Positions 8,665-18,525 of a stretch of 64,000 nucleotides of DNA are shown piece by piece. Below the pieces are notes generated by a model that saw nothing but the letters and a program-made list of their open reading frames with translations, had not been told where the DNA came from and did no database searches. The position numbers and the translations under genes are program-made. Numbering within the stretch: the first letter of the stretch is position 1; the number at the start of each line of letters is the position of its first letter. The stretch comes from Teredinibacter sp. KSP-S5-2 (GTDB lineage: Bacteria > Pseudomonadota > Gammaproteobacteria > Pseudomonadales > Cellvibrionaceae). The stretch is from the NCBI RefSeq assembly GCF_032773895.1, contig NZ_CP120416.1, positions 4,927,001 through 4,991,000 of the forward strand, read 5' to 3'.

Positions 8665-8686
8665 GAAGGTGCTCGAAGGCACCTTC
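8665..8686 (-). terminator. Intergenic stem-loop between dksA and gluQ
   Basis: GAAGGTGC pairs with GCACCTTC around a 6-base loop. On the minus strand it follows dksA and is followed by TTTGAATT. It is probably a weak terminator or attenuator between dksA and gluQ. Confidence 0.55.
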
Positions 8687-8698
8687 CTTATATAGCGA

Positions 8699-9139
8699 TT
8701 AGCCGGATGTCTGTTTTTCTTTGATCTCGGCCAGCGTTTTACAGTCAACACACAGTGTGGCTGTTGGTCTGGCTTCCAGACGTCGGATACCAATTTCTAC
8801 ACCGCAAGCATCACAGTAGCCATAGTCGTCTGTACCGAGAAGCTCCAGGGTGCTATCAATTTTTTTGATTAGCTTTCGCTCCCTGTCTCGGGTACGCAAC
8901 TCAAGGCTGAACTCTTCTTCTTGGCTGGCTCTGTCTGCTGGATCAGGAAAGTTAGCTGCTTCGTCTTTCATGTGACTTACAGTACGATCAACTTCCTCCA
9001 TGAGCTCCTTTTTCCAAGAGAGAAGTAAGCTTCGAAAGTGCTCTTTTTGTTTGTCGTTCATGTACTCTTCACCATCTTTCTCCTGATAGGGAGAAAAATC
9101 ACGAAGAGCAAAGCTAGGATTGGATTGTGTTCCGGGCAT
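8699..9139 (-). CDS. dksA: RNA polymerase-binding transcription factor DksA
   Basis: Binds the secondary channel of RNA polymerase and, with ppGpp, controls rRNA and amino-acid promoters. The 146 residues match the usual length. Visible are the coiled-coil tip DPADRASQEEEFSLELR with the functional DxxDxA aspartates, the zinc finger CDACG...CVDC, and the flanking IGIRRLEARPTA. The ATG at 9139 keeps the conserved PYQEKDGEEYM segment, so the shorter downstream ATG was not chosen. Confidence 0.97.
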   Translation of the reverse strand: MPGTQSNPSFALRDFSPYQEKDGEEYMNDKQKEHFRSLLLSWKKELMEEVDRTVSHMKDEAANFPDPADRASQEEEFSLELRTRDRERKLIKKIDSTLELLGTDDYGYCDACGVEIGIRRLEARPTATLCVDCKTLAEIKEKQTSG

Positions 9140-9435
9140 GTGTTGTTCGCGCCTCTCTTCTCAACAACTGATAAAAAATGTATCAATTGCACACAAGTTG
9201 GGGTTAGTTCCCTGTTTTCAAGGTTTCCAGTTTTTGCTGAAAAAACCAGGCTGAGCAAGCTACCAGACTTCGAATCGCTATGCCAGTTTTTTCGTTGTAC
9301 ACGGTTTAGCCAAAGTGCAATTGAGTCAAATAACGTGAACCAGTATCGTAATTACCCTTATATCCTCCGAGTATTTTGTGGGCAACCTTTTAAGTATAGT
9401 TGTTTTATACGGATGTCTTAGTCACGAGTTAATTT

Positions 9436-10149
9436 ATGAAGTATTTACCGATATTACAGCCTGCAACTTTTCTACGACGATACAAGCGTTTTTTGACAGA
9501 TGTGCGTTTGCCGGACGGAAAAGAGGTCACGGTGCATTGCCCGAATACCGGCAGTATGAAAAATTGTCTGGTTGAAAATTCCCCCTGTTGGGTTTCCGAC
9601 TCTCAGAATGATAAGCGTAAGTACCGCTACACATGGGAGCTGGCTACAACCCCTTGTGGCAGCCTGGCTTCCGTGAATACAGGGAGGGCAAATAAATTAG
9701 TACAGGAGGCGATTAAAAACGGCGTTGTTCCAGAGCTGTCTGGCTATCAAACGCTGGAGACAGAAAAAAAATACGGTGAACAAAATAGTCGAATTGATGT
9801 TTTATTGAACAATCACCTCAAGGATAAAAGAACGTGTTTTGTTGAGGTGAAAAGTGTGACGTTGGCGGAGAGTAGTCGGCAGGGGTTTTTCCCCGACGCG
9901 GTCAGTACTCGCGGACAAAAACATCTTCAGGAATTGATTCACGTTGTTGAGTCCGGGAATCGGGGAGTGCTGTTTTTTTGCGCACAACATACGGGAATTG
10001 ATTCTGTCTCGCCGGCGGATGAGATTGATCCGAAATATGGTGATTTACTTCGCCAAGCAGTGAGCGCCGGAGTTGAGGTGATTGCGTATAAAGCATGTAT
10101 TACTGAACAGGAAATATATCTGGCAAAAAAAATTCCGGTATTACTATAG
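9436..10149 (+). CDS. sfsA: Sugar fermentation stimulation protein A homologue
   Basis: A 237-residue SfsA family member. The family has a predicted nuclease-like fold and is said to bind DNA, but its molecular role is not settled. Recognised by VHCPNTGSMKNC near the N-terminus and by FVEVKSVTLA and FFPDAVSTRGQKHLQEL in the C-terminal half. In many gammaproteobacteria sfsA is near dksA, as here, although on the opposite strand. It overlaps the end of the Rieske gene by 6 bases, tail to tail. Confidence 0.93.
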   Translation: MKYLPILQPATFLRRYKRFLTDVRLPDGKEVTVHCPNTGSMKNCLVENSPCWVSDSQNDKRKYRYTWELATTPCGSLASVNTGRANKLVQEAIKNGVVPELSGYQTLETEKKYGEQNSRIDVLLNNHLKDKRTCFVEVKSVTLAESSRQGFFPDAVSTRGQKHLQELIHVVESGNRGVLFFCAQHTGIDSVSPADEIDPKYGDLLRQAVSAGVEVIAYKACITEQEIYLAKKIPVLL

Positions 10150-10467
10150 CTCTTCAGTCAGGTAAAGAACTCCATCAACAATTTTGCTTGCGACTGGGGT
10201 GAGTTTGTCGCCAATACAAGGGCCGGACACGCACTCCCCGCTTTCAATAAGAAATAAGGCGCCATGTACTGAACATTGAATCAGCTCATTGCCGAAATCG
10301 AGAAATTCGTCTTCCTGCCAGTTGAGGGGAGCCCCGAGGTGAGGGCAAGTATTGAGGTAGGTGTATATAGAGTCGTTTTTGCGCACGGCGAAGATCTGTT
10401 TTTCGCCAAGTGCAAATCCTTTGCAACCGTTATCTTCCAATTCACTGATACTGCACAGCTTCAGCAT
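10144..10467 (-). CDS. Rieske [2Fe-2S] ferredoxin
   Basis: Small soluble electron-transfer protein of 107 residues. The two Rieske motifs are CPHLGAPL and CSVHGALF, giving the Cys/His ligand pairs with typical spacing. No oxygenase large subunit lies nearby, so the partner is unknown. The ATG at 10467 (MLKLCSISEL) was chosen; a TTG at 10479 would add four residues and lies right after the stop of the upstream TfoX-C gene, so the two are probably co-translated. It resembles the ferredoxin component of non-haem dioxygenases or nitrite reductase small subunits. Confidence 0.88.
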   Translation of the reverse strand: MLKLCSISELEDNGCKGFALGEKQIFAVRKNDSIYTYLNTCPHLGAPLNWQEDEFLDFGNELIQCSVHGALFLIESGECVSGPCIGDKLTPVASKIVDGVLYLTEEL

Positions 10468-10480
10468 AAGCAGATACAAC

Positions 10481-10756
10481 TCAAGTTTGCATTTCCGCCT
10501 GCTTGGCTTCTTCCACCAATTGCTCCTTTAGGCTCGGAGATAGGTCGTTCCAGTGAACATCCATCAAAGCACCTTGTAGTGCATACAGCATCACTTTGGA
10601 AACATGGATGCCGCGAGCTTTAATTCTGCAGTAGGTTTCGACGGCACCGACTTCTGATAAATCCCGATAACTGTTGACGCCAACAGCGTGGAGAATATTA
10701 ACAGACGCCATACCTAGGTTTTTAAGGTCGATTAAATCGTTTTTACTGGAGGTCAT
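10481..10756 (-). CDS. TfoX C-terminal domain protein
   Basis: A 91-residue stand-alone TfoX/Sxy C-terminal-type helix-hairpin-helix domain: LKNLGMASVNILHAVGV, then YRDLSEVGAVETYCRIKARG. Full TfoX proteins regulate natural competence, but isolated C-terminal domains occur widely with no assigned role. The start is supported by GGGAG upstream. It is followed immediately by the Rieske gene. Confidence 0.8.
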   Translation of the reverse strand: MTSSKNDLIDLKNLGMASVNILHAVGVNSYRDLSEVGAVETYCRIKARGIHVSKVMLYALQGALMDVHWNDLSPSLKEQLVEEAKQAEMQT

Positions 10757-10980
10757 TACATCGGATCTCCCAAGTGTTGTATTTAGTTATTATTAGAATT
10801 GTGACCGTACGCTTATAATTGTAACGTCAGCACCAACCTTGAGCTGGGTACTTGTTCTACCCGGAGCCGATAGTCTATAAAACGGACTTTATCGGCAAAG
10901 ACTAATAATACAGACTTACACATCCAGCGCAATTAGTTTGCGCGAAAATTTGCAAACAAATAGACTTATTTGGCGTATTA

Positions 10981-11676
10981 ATGAATGAATCACTTTTGGC
11001 GACTGGACAAATAAGCAGCAATATTACTGATAAAGTACTAGAAGTCCCTGTTCACTATGATGTTATCTCTCCACTAAAAGACTTAAAAACTCGGGCATGG
11101 GAGGAAGCTGGCATAGATTTACGCTTAGCGAGTGGATTTCGAAGTTTTGAGCGCCAGCTGTACATATGGAATCAAAAAGCCAGAGGCGAGCGGCCAGTAT
11201 ATAATCAGTTTGGTGAGCAGATTCAGCACTCTTCAGTGCCCAGGGATGTGTTGATGTACGCAATCTTGCATTGGTCTGCGTTACCTGGAGCTTCCCGGCA
11301 TCATTGGGGTACGGATTTCGATGTATTCGATGCTGCTGCCATTGAAGAGGGCTACCAGCTGCAATTATCGCCTGAGGAGTATGCTGAAGGTGGGCCGTTT
11401 AAAAAACTGAATCATTGGTTAGCGGGGTATTTCAGTCATAGCCGTTGTGGTTTTGTTCGGCCTTACTGCCCGAGCCCCGGTGGTGTTGCGGAAGAGCCTT
11501 GGCATATTAGCTATTTGCCGGTTGCTTCGGTTTATGAATCGACAATTACTGTTGATGTCTTGTCCGATTTAATCTCTCGCACGGATATCGAGTTAAAAAC
11601 AGAAATACTGGAAAATATGCAAACGATTTTTAACCACTTTTTTTTGAATCAGCCGCGAAATGCTAGTCATATTTGA
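10981..11676 (+). CDS. M15-family D-alanyl-D-alanine carboxypeptidase
   Basis: Probable VanY-like zinc peptidase acting on peptidoglycan stem peptides. The 231 residues contain ASGFRSFERQ, the zinc-binding SRHHWGTDFDVFD (His and Asp ligands) and EPWHISYLPV (catalytic Glu-x-x-His). No clear signal peptide is visible at the chosen start, so the cellular location is uncertain. Its end overlaps the HAD phosphatase gene by 17 bases. Confidence 0.88.
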   Translation: MNESLLATGQISSNITDKVLEVPVHYDVISPLKDLKTRAWEEAGIDLRLASGFRSFERQLYIWNQKARGERPVYNQFGEQIQHSSVPRDVLMYAILHWSALPGASRHHWGTDFDVFDAAAIEEGYQLQLSPEEYAEGGPFKKLNHWLAGYFSHSRCGFVRPYCPSPGGVAEEPWHISYLPVASVYESTITVDVLSDLISRTDIELKTEILENMQTIFNHFFLNQPRNASHI

Positions 11677-12316
11677 TTGTGACGGTGTCCTGGTGGATAC
11701 CGAAGAACTCTGTGCCCAAGTGTTTTCTCAAACACTTCAATCTCTTGGTATTTTATTGTCTACTGACGAGTGCTTGAAGCATTTTAAAGGTAAAACGTTA
11801 AGTGAATGTTATAGATGGCTCGAACAGGATCAATCTCATCGTTTACCTGACGGAAAACTTCCCAGCGATTTCCCCGAGCTACTTGATCAAGCGACCTATA
11901 CAGCGTTAGCAAAATCGACCCAAGCGATAGAAGGTGTAACCGAGCTTGTTGGCGAGTTGAAAAATAAAAATATTGCTTATTGTGTTGCGTCTAATGGCGG
12001 GCATAAAAAAATTCGATGCTCATTAAGTTGTGCCGGACTGTGGTCGTATTTTTCTGATCTGGTGTTTAGTGCTGAAGATGTGAAACAGGGTAAGCCAGCT
12101 CCGGATCTCTTTTTGTATGCAGCGGAAGCTATTGGGGTACCGGCACGATTTTGCTACGTAATTGAAGATTCTCTTTCCGGAGTTCAAGCTGCCAGAGCAG
12201 CAGGTATGAATGTCATTGCCTTTTCGCCAGAAGCTGATTCGGAGCTTGAAATTGATGATCAGGTGGTTCTTGTTTCTAATATGGGTGATGTCGAAAAAAT
12301 ATTATTAAAAACCTAA
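11660..12316 (+). CDS. HAD-family phosphatase, beta-phosphoglucomutase-like
   Basis: Cytoplasmic haloacid-dehalogenase superfamily hydrolase of 218 residues with motif I DCDGVLVDTE, motif II (CVASNG), motif III lysine (KQGKPAPDLF) and motif IV IEDSLSGVQAA. The helical cap between motifs I and II is the small C1 type of sugar-phosphate phosphatases and beta-phosphoglucomutases. The substrate cannot be predicted. It overlaps the M15 gene upstream, so the two are probably one transcript, and it meets the next minus-strand gene tail to tail with a 4-base overlap. Confidence 0.88.
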   Translation: MLVIFDCDGVLVDTEELCAQVFSQTLQSLGILLSTDECLKHFKGKTLSECYRWLEQDQSHRLPDGKLPSDFPELLDQATYTALAKSTQAIEGVTELVGELKNKNIAYCVASNGGHKKIRCSLSCAGLWSYFSDLVFSAEDVKQGKPAPDLFLYAAEAIGVPARFCYVIEDSLSGVQAARAAGMNVIAFSPEADSELEIDDQVVLVSNMGDVEKILLKT

Positions 12317-12648
12317 CCGGTTTCTAATTTTTCATTATCATCTTGTGGTGTTTCCTGTCTGGAATACTCTGGTAGTGAGCACACCATTTCGTGCTCCTCA
12401 AACCATGCCAGGACAGCACGACGACTGGCGAGCATGTCCTTATATGTTTTGAGCATAACCTTATTCACAGGAATGCTGCTTTCCATCTGTTTTATTCTTG
12501 CCTGCAGAAATGCAATGTCTTCTGCTACCTTGGTCACAACGGCATTAACCTGCACCTTTTCTTTGCCGATAACAATTAAATGTTCATCATCGGATACTGC
12601 GGTCGAAGGAGCGGGCTTGTTCACTCTTGGTTTTTCTGGAGACTTCAT
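12313..12648 (-). CDS. Hypothetical protein with a predicted helical core
   Basis: A 111-residue protein I do not recognise. A proline-rich N-terminus precedes a helical, coiled-coil-like region from about residue 35 to 90 (VTKVAEDIAFLQARIKQME and onwards), and the tail is acidic. No signal peptide or membrane segment. GGAGG lies about 9 bases before the ATG, supporting a translated gene. Confidence 0.7.
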   Translation of the reverse strand: MKSPEKPRVNKPAPSTAVSDDEHLIVIGKEKVQVNAVVTKVAEDIAFLQARIKQMESSIPVNKVMLKTYKDMLASRRAVLAWFEEHEMVCSLPEYSRQETPQDDNEKLETG

Positions 12649-12831
12649 GGTCTACATCCTCCATGCCCAGTTTTGGAGTATATTTCCTAAGAAAATTATG
12701 GTGTATAGCCTAGCGTTGCGCCAGAGGTTAATATGAATTCAGGGAATTGGGTCACCAAGTTGTCGTCTGGTAATACAATTCTAACAATTGCTAAACTTAG
12801 CCAGTATAAGACGCAGGAATAAGGTGCATTT

Positions 12832-13581
12832 ATGTCTGATGAATTGTTTGATATCGAATTCAGTGGCGATGTGTGTAAAGGTGTGGATGTAAGCGTTGCC
12901 AAAAATAACCTGGCTAAGTTGTTTAAAGCCAGTCCGGAAAAAATTGATGCCTTGTTTAGCGGTAAACCTGTCATTTTAAAGCGCAATTTAACTTTTGATG
13001 CGGCAAGTAAATATCGTGTGGCGATAAAAAAAGCGGGTGCGCTGGTTAATTTAAAAGAGGTTGTTACTGCAAAGCCTGCTGAGAATGTGCCTAAAGCGAA
13101 AGCTGTTTTTACCGCGCGGGATCCTGATCAGGCTCACGCCTCCGCGCCAGTACAGACATTGGATTCGGTTTCTGTTGAAGAATTAGGTGGTGTGGCAAAA
13201 AAAGAATCTGTTCCGCCTGATTCTGTAAATGAGTGGACTTTAGCCCCTGCTGGTGAAGATTTGCTGCAAGAGAGTGAGCGTGAGAATGTCGTACCGGTAG
13301 AAGTGGATACGTCATTGTTGTCATTGAGGGAAAATAGTGGAAACCTGCTGGATCAGGATGAATACGTGCATGACGTTCCGCTACCCGTGGATGTCAGTGG
13401 AATAGATATTGCCCCGGTTGGTGCCGATGTTTTAAAGCCTGAGGAAAGAAAAAAAGAGGAGTCTCTAGATCTGGATTTGAGTGGAATATCTGTTGCGGAA
13501 GTAGGTGCAAGGTTGGGTAAGGAAACTCCGGCGCCGCCTCCGGCACCGGATGTATCGCATATCTCTCTTGAAGAAAGCTGA
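12832..13581 (+). CDS. Hypothetical acidic protein with C-terminal short repeats
   Basis: A 249-residue cytoplasmic-looking protein. Residues 1-80 form a compact domain (FDIEFSGDVCKGVDVSVAKN ... LFSGKPVILKRNL ... YRVAIKKAGALV) of a kind I associate with the N-terminus of some gammaproteobacterial membrane proteins. The rest is a long acidic, low-complexity linker with loosely repeated units: VDTSLLSLRENSGNLL, VDVSGIDIAPVGADVL, LDLSGISVAEVGARLG and PDVSHISLEES. There is no transmembrane segment. Function unknown. AGGAATAAGG precedes the ATG. Confidence 0.7.
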   Translation: MSDELFDIEFSGDVCKGVDVSVAKNNLAKLFKASPEKIDALFSGKPVILKRNLTFDAASKYRVAIKKAGALVNLKEVVTAKPAENVPKAKAVFTARDPDQAHASAPVQTLDSVSVEELGGVAKKESVPPDSVNEWTLAPAGEDLLQESERENVVPVEVDTSLLSLRENSGNLLDQDEYVHDVPLPVDVSGIDIAPVGADVLKPEERKKEESLDLDLSGISVAEVGARLGKETPAPPPAPDVSHISLEES

Positions 13582-13587
13582 CTTTCT

Positions 13588-14136
13588 TTAGAAGCGTGGT
13601 TGATCTGGTTCTGCTTTATAGTTCTCGATTGAATCAACGATTTCTTGTTTCGCTGCATCAACGCCAGCCCAGCCTTCTACTTTTACCCACTTACCTTCTT
13701 CCAGATCTTTGTAGTGTTCAAAGAAGTGAGCAATTTGGTCTAGTTTGATTTTAGGGATATCGTCAATGGATTTCACATCATCGAAGTAAGTGCTGATTTT
13801 ACTTACAGGCACTGCAATTAGCTTCGCGTCTTCACCGGACTCGTCAGTCATTTTTAGCACGCCAATTGGACGACATTTAACAACTGAGCCTGGCATTAGC
13901 GGACGATTCATGAAAACTAGAACGTCAGCCGGGTCGCCGTCACCACATAGTGTGTGCGGAATGTAACCATAGTTACATGGGTAGCGCATAGATGTTCCCA
14001 AAATACGGTCAACAAAAATGGCGCCAGATTCTTTATCAATTTCATATTTGATTGGTTCGCCGCCCATTGGAATCTCAATGATCACATTGACTTCTTCGGG
14101 AGCGTTCTTACCCGTAGGTACAAGATGAAGACTCAT
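13588..14136 (-). CDS. ppa: Inorganic pyrophosphatase (family I, soluble)
   Basis: Hydrolyses cytoplasmic pyrophosphate to phosphate with Mg2+. The 182 residues match the prokaryotic hexameric type: [20 protein letters not shown] and the signature DGDPADVLV with the metal-binding aspartates. It is transcribed away from the membrane pyrophosphatase gene hppA 370 bases further on, so the cell has two PPi-consuming enzymes side by side. Confidence 0.97.
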   Translation of the reverse strand: MSLHLVPTGKNAPEEVNVIIEIPMGGEPIKYEIDKESGAIFVDRILGTSMRYPCNYGYIPHTLCGDGDPADVLVFMNRPLMPGSVVKCRPIGVLKMTDESGEDAKLIAVPVSKISTYFDDVKSIDDIPKIKLDQIAHFFEHYKDLEEGKWVKVEGWAGVDAAKQEIVDSIENYKAEPDQPRF

Positions 14137-14504
14137 ACAACTAAATCCTGATATCAGTAGTGTTTTTTGGGTTTCTTTGGTGAGGCGAAGACGCCAATGT
14201 AGTTACCGTTAGAAACAGCCTGTATTTAAGCGGGCGCGATTGTAACACAATGCGTTGGATCAAATTTAGTCCCGGATAAACTTGGTTTACCGCGAGCCTG
14301 TGCTACCTTAGAATCTGGAGCAGCGGCTATGCAGTACCCGCCGCTTGCGACTTTCCGGGGATGCTTGGACAGATTTGTTCTATGGCTCATATGGGGGTTG
14401 AAGCATTAGGCGTGTCGTTTTGCGCTCTAAAAATCACATAAGTAGCTATTTATTGCAGTCCAGTTTTCACCCGTGGTAACTATAAATATAAATCGGGGGT
14501 TTGT
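14137..14504. other. Divergent ppa/hppA intergenic region
   Basis: About 370 bases without a gene between the divergently transcribed ppa and hppA. It must hold both promoters. I see no RNA gene, clear riboswitch or convincing operator; a short inverted repeat ATTGT-AAC-ACAAT lies near 14239-14251. Confidence 0.5.
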
Positions 14505-16523
14505 ATGGATGTTCTTATCCTACCGCCAATCTTTGGTGGTATCGGGCTGGTTGCGGCCTTGTTTTTCTACTTTGTTGTCACTCGATATCCTTCTGGAGAA
14601 GGTTTGGTTTCCGAAATTGCGGACGAGATACACCGTGGTGCTATGGTGTTTATGCGCCGTGAGTATTCAATTTTGGCGATCTTTGCGCTCATTATTACTG
14701 TTCTTCTGTTTATTGGTTTCCGCTCCTGGCATACGCCGGTGGCGTTTATCGTTGGTGCTGTTTGTTCTGCGACTGCAGGTTACGTTGGGATGTTTTCTGC
14801 CACGAAAGCCAATGTCAGAACAACTATTGCCGCGAGTACGGAAGGTCCCGCAGCGGCCCTTCAGGTAGCTTTCTATGGTGGTTCGATCATGGGGCTCACA
14901 GTGGCTTCCATGGGGCTGCTTGGTTTAGGCGGTCTATATCTCTTATTCGGCGCAGACCCTACTCACGCGGAAGCCATTCACGGTTTCGGTATGGGGGCTT
15001 CATCAGTGGCCTTATTCTCCCGTGTTGGTGGCGGTATCTATACCAAATCAGCAGACGTCGGCGCTGACTTGGTCGGGAAAGTGGAAGCGGGTATTCCAGA
15101 GGACGATCCACGCAACCCTGGCGTAATTGCTGACAACGTTGGTGACAACGTGGGCGATGTTGCCGGTATGGGGTCGGATATTTTTGAGTCCTATTGTGGC
15201 TCAATGATTGCGACTATCGCGATTGCGTCCACTATGGCGGCTGGTTCTGTGGCTTTACTGGCGGGCGATCGTGCTCAGCTTATGTTTGTGCCCCTGGCTT
15301 TGGCCTCTACTGGCTTGATCTGCTCTTTGCTTGGTATTGCCGTTGTTAAAATTATGTCGGCCAAAGCACCCGATGTAGCGCTGCGATTCGGCACCATTGG
15401 TGCAACCATAATATTCATGGTCGCAGCCTATGTTTTGATTAACAAAATGGGAATACACACCAATGTCTGGTGGTGTGTTGTTGCCGGTGCAGTCGGTGGG
15501 ATCAGTATTGGTCTTGTTACCGAATACTACACAGGCGGCAAGCCAGTACAAAAAATTGCTAAAGACGGTGAAACAGGGCCTGCTACGGTCATGATCTCCG
15601 GTCTGGCGACAGGTATGGAATCGGTGGTGATTCCGGTGATTTGTATTGCTGCGATTATATTTATCTCCAGTTCACTATTACCAGAAGGTGCCGGCGTATA
15701 CGGTGTGGGTATTGGCGCGGTAGGTATGTTGGCCACGGTAGGTATCACAATGGCCATCGATGCTTATGGCCCGGTTGCTGATAACGCTGGTGGTATTGCT
15801 GAAATGGCGGGCTTGGGTGAAGAAACCCGTGCGATTACCGATGGCTTGGACGAGGTTGGTAACACGACTGCGGCAATTGGTAAGGGGTTTGCCATTGGTG
15901 CTGCTGGTCTTGCGGCGTTGGCGATTATTGCCGCCTTTATTGAAACCATCTCCCATAAAAACCCGGACTTCACCTTGGAAATCAATAATCCTGTGGTATT
16001 AATGGGAATGTTCCTTGGCGCTATCTTCCCGTTCCTGGTCAGTGCTATTACCATGCGCGCAGTTGGTGATGCGGCCTTTGATATGATCAAAGAGATTCGT
16101 CGACAATTTAAGGAAATCCCAGGGCTACTGGAAGGCAATGCGAAGCCAGATACGGATCGCTGTGTTGATATTGCTACGCGTGCAGCATTACGTCGAATGG
16201 TATTACCTGGCGTGCTTGCTGTTGCCTCACCGGTCTTGGTTGGCTTCTTAATTGGGCCAGAAGCGCTTGGCGGGTTCTTGGGCGGTGCGCTTATCTGCTG
16301 TGTGCTGCTTGCATTAATGATGGCCAACGCCGGTGGAGCCTGGGATAACGCCAAGAAGTTTGTGGAAAAAGGTAATTTCGGCGGGAAAGGCTCGTCCGTT
16401 CACGCCGCGGCAGTTGTTGGTGATACTGTCGGCGATCCGTTCAAAGATACTTCTGGTCCTGCAATGAACATTTTAATTAATGTTATGGCGATTGTGAGTT
16501 TAGTTATCGCGCCATTGCTTTAA
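14505..16523 (+). CDS. hppA: Membrane-bound ion-translocating pyrophosphatase
   Basis: Integral membrane pump that couples pyrophosphate hydrolysis to H+ or Na+ export. The 672 residues form about 16 membrane helices. Catalytic signatures: [36 protein letters not shown] and the C-terminal [14 protein letters not shown]. In [14 protein letters not shown] the residue that decides potassium dependence is Ala rather than Lys, which in this family marks the K+-dependent type. Whether it moves Na+ or H+ is not settled from motifs alone. Transcription ends at a good terminator just downstream. Confidence 0.97.
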   Translation: MDVLILPPIFGGIGLVAALFFYFVVTRYPSGEGLVSEIADEIHRGAMVFMRREYSILAIFALIITVLLFIGFRSWHTPVAFIVGAVCSATAGYVGMFSATKANVRTTIAASTEGPAAALQVAFYGGSIMGLTVASMGLLGLGGLYLLFGADPTHAEAIHGFGMGASSVALFSRVGGGIYTKSADVGADLVGKVEAGIPEDDPRNPGVIADNVGDNVGDVAGMGSDIFESYCGSMIATIAIASTMAAGSVALLAGDRAQLMFVPLALASTGLICSLLGIAVVKIMSAKAPDVALRFGTIGATIIFMVAAYVLINKMGIHTNVWWCVVAGAVGGISIGLVTEYYTGGKPVQKIAKDGETGPATVMISGLATGMESVVIPVICIAAIIFISSSLLPEGAGVYGVGIGAVGMLATVGITMAIDAYGPVADNAGGIAEMAGLGEETRAITDGLDEVGNTTAAIGKGFAIGAAGLAALAIIAAFIETISHKNPDFTLEINNPVVLMGMFLGAIFPFLVSAITMRAVGDAAFDMIKEIRRQFKEIPGLLEGNAKPDTDRCVDIATRAALRRMVLPGVLAVASPVLVGFLIGPEALGGFLGGALICCVLLALMMANAGGAWDNAKKFVEKGNFGGKGSSVHAAAVVGDTVGDPFKDTSGPAMNILINVMAIVSLVIAPLL

Positions 16524-16543
16524 TTATTATTTCCTCTGATCTT

Positions 16544-16573
16544 ATCCCCCGGTTTTCCGGGGGATTTTGTTTT
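16544..16573 (+). terminator. Rho-independent terminator of hppA
   Basis: ATCCCCCGG and CCGGGGGAT form a 9-bp stem with a TTTT loop, followed by TTTGTTTT. It begins 21 bases after the hppA stop. The roughly 290 bases that follow, up to 16860, are AT-rich leader with no gene seen. Confidence 0.9.
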
Positions 16574-16860
16574 CTCCCGAATCACTTTCTTATTTTTTCA
16601 ATCCCCTGGTTTGATAGGTCGTAGTTGCCCTTTTTCAAATTCTTCCAAAGCGTTGCTGTAAAATATTCTTTAATGTGTTTTGCAGTGCGTTCATATTGTT
16701 TTGTTTTTGTCGAGGTAATTCTTTGTTATATGAAAAAATAAAATAGAAAATCACCGATTCAAACTCATTGTGAATTTGGGCGGAGTTTAAAAATAAAGTG
16801 GCTATAGTTTACTAAGCGAACGTTTTATACGAAAAATAACAATCAAATCAGGAGATATGT

Positions 16861-18510
16861 ATGCTTCGCTTGTGGAACTTTATTTTATTTTTAGCGCTTA
16901 TTTTTAGTCTGGGAGCATGTAAAAAAACTGAAGCTCCGCCTAAGGGACCGATATCGGCACCAACACCAACTATTGATATACGTCCTAGCGAAGTGAATAT
17001 CCCGATTCAAATTCACTTGGATAAATTAACTGAACTGGCCTTAAACGAAGTTGAAAATCCTATATCATCTGGAACAGATGAAGTGGATGCCAACGTTAAG
17101 TTGAAACTTTTGACCGTTGTGGAAAAAGAGGTAGAAAAAGTTGAACGCTCGGTCAGGAACGAAGTCCGCAAGGTTCGAAAAAAAACAGGGCAAAAATGTA
17201 AAAAGATTATTGGTTCATTCCTGAGTAAACTTATTTGTGAGCCTATTTTTTCCCTGGTAGAAATTACGGTTCAGGTTCCTCAGGAAATTATCAAAATTGT
17301 TAAGGTATTTGAGGAGGTCTGGGTTGATGAGGTAAGAAATACCAAGGTTAGAGTCAAACATGAGGCGAGTATCAGCAGTTTTTCAATCGCTTTGCAGGGG
17401 CGAGCGATTAGTCTGGCGGCGGATATTGATTACTGGCTTGAGTTGGGGGTGAAAGAAGAGTACCTCAATAGTATTCGGGCAACCGTGGATGGAATTGCTA
17501 CCTGCGGTGTGGGAGAGGAGCTTCGCAGAGTCAGAGTTGAAGTCTATGGCAATATTGATGCGGATGAGTATGGCAACCTTACCTTTACCCGAGACAACAA
17601 AAAAATAACCTGGGTGCGAGAGTGTCGGCTGACGGCGGCGGATATCGAAGTCAGTGATATCTTGGATTTGCCCGGTATAGATAAAGCGTTTGATAAAGCC
17701 ATTAATAAAGCAATTGATCGTTTACCTTCAGAATATCAACTACGACCTGTTATCGCCAAAACCTGGCAGCAAATGCAGGAGCCGCTCACGCTGGCAGAGA
17801 ATATTTATATCTCAATTAATCCTGAGCAAGTCGGTATCACGCCGATTAATGGAGTCGGTGGTGTGTTGCATACTGGCGCTGCCGTGAAGTTTAGACCGGT
17901 CGTGTTTTACGGCAAAAAACCTGCTAGCAGTAAGTTGCCATTACCGGAGAAATTCAGCCAAGTTGGTGAGCAGGGTAATTTCAATTTATTGGTTAACGGG
18001 GTTATCCATTTGCAGACTTTGGTCAATACACTCTATGAAGATCTGAAATCAGAAAATATTGAGGTGTCGGGTAAAAAAGTGGTTTTTGATAAGCCTCGTA
18101 TGTATGGAGGTAAAAATCGAGAATTGGTTTTGGGAGTAAAAGTGAAAAAGCCAATCAAAGCAACCTTATATCTTACTGGTACGCCCACTCTGGACTTGGA
18201 GAAGAAAATCATCGCATTCCCTGATTTGGACTACACATTGGATACTAAAAATTGGTTGGCTAAGTCTGCGGATATGTTTTTACACGAAAAATTCCTAGCA
18301 ATGATCCGCGAGAAAACTGTGTTTGATCTGGACGAAAATACCCGTAAGGTACTGGCTACTATTGGTTCATTTGATGAGCCTGTCGGCCCTGGCGTATTAC
18401 AAGGGAAAACCGATTCTGTCGGTGTCGAATATGTCGGGTTGAGTCGGCATTCAATTCACACTTATCTCAGCGCAAAGGGCTCAGCGAGCTATCGAGTAAC
18501 AGATATTTAA
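16861..18510 (+). CDS. DUF4403 family lipoprotein
   Basis: A 549-residue lipoprotein. The signal peptide ends in the lipobox LGAC (Cys20). The mature part starts SEVNIPIQIHLDKLTELALN, the opening typical of DUF4403, a beta-rich family of unknown function. A strongly charged helical insert (roughly residues 80-120, KEVEKVERSVRNEVRKVRKK) is followed by two Cys residues and another charged helix. The leader just before AGGAG contains AATAACAA, which fits the AANAANAA Hfq/Crc motif. The gene ends at a hairpin shared with the convergent peroxidase gene. Confidence 0.8.
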   Translation: MLRLWNFILFLALIFSLGACKKTEAPPKGPISAPTPTIDIRPSEVNIPIQIHLDKLTELALNEVENPISSGTDEVDANVKLKLLTVVEKEVEKVERSVRNEVRKVRKKTGQKCKKIIGSFLSKLICEPIFSLVEITVQVPQEIIKIVKVFEEVWVDEVRNTKVRVKHEASISSFSIALQGRAISLAADIDYWLELGVKEEYLNSIRATVDGIATCGVGEELRRVRVEVYGNIDADEYGNLTFTRDNKKITWVRECRLTAADIEVSDILDLPGIDKAFDKAINKAIDRLPSEYQLRPVIAKTWQQMQEPLTLAENIYISINPEQVGITPINGVGGVLHTGAAVKFRPVVFYGKKPASSKLPLPEKFSQVGEQGNFNLLVNGVIHLQTLVNTLYEDLKSENIEVSGKKVVFDKPRMYGGKNRELVLGVKVKKPIKATLYLTGTPTLDLEKKIIAFPDLDYTLDTKNWLAKSADMFLHEKFLAMIREKTVFDLDENTRKVLATIGSFDEPVGPGVLQGKTDSVGVEYVGLSRHSIHTYLSAKGSASYRVTDI

Positions 18511-18525
18511 TGTTGTTACGTATAA

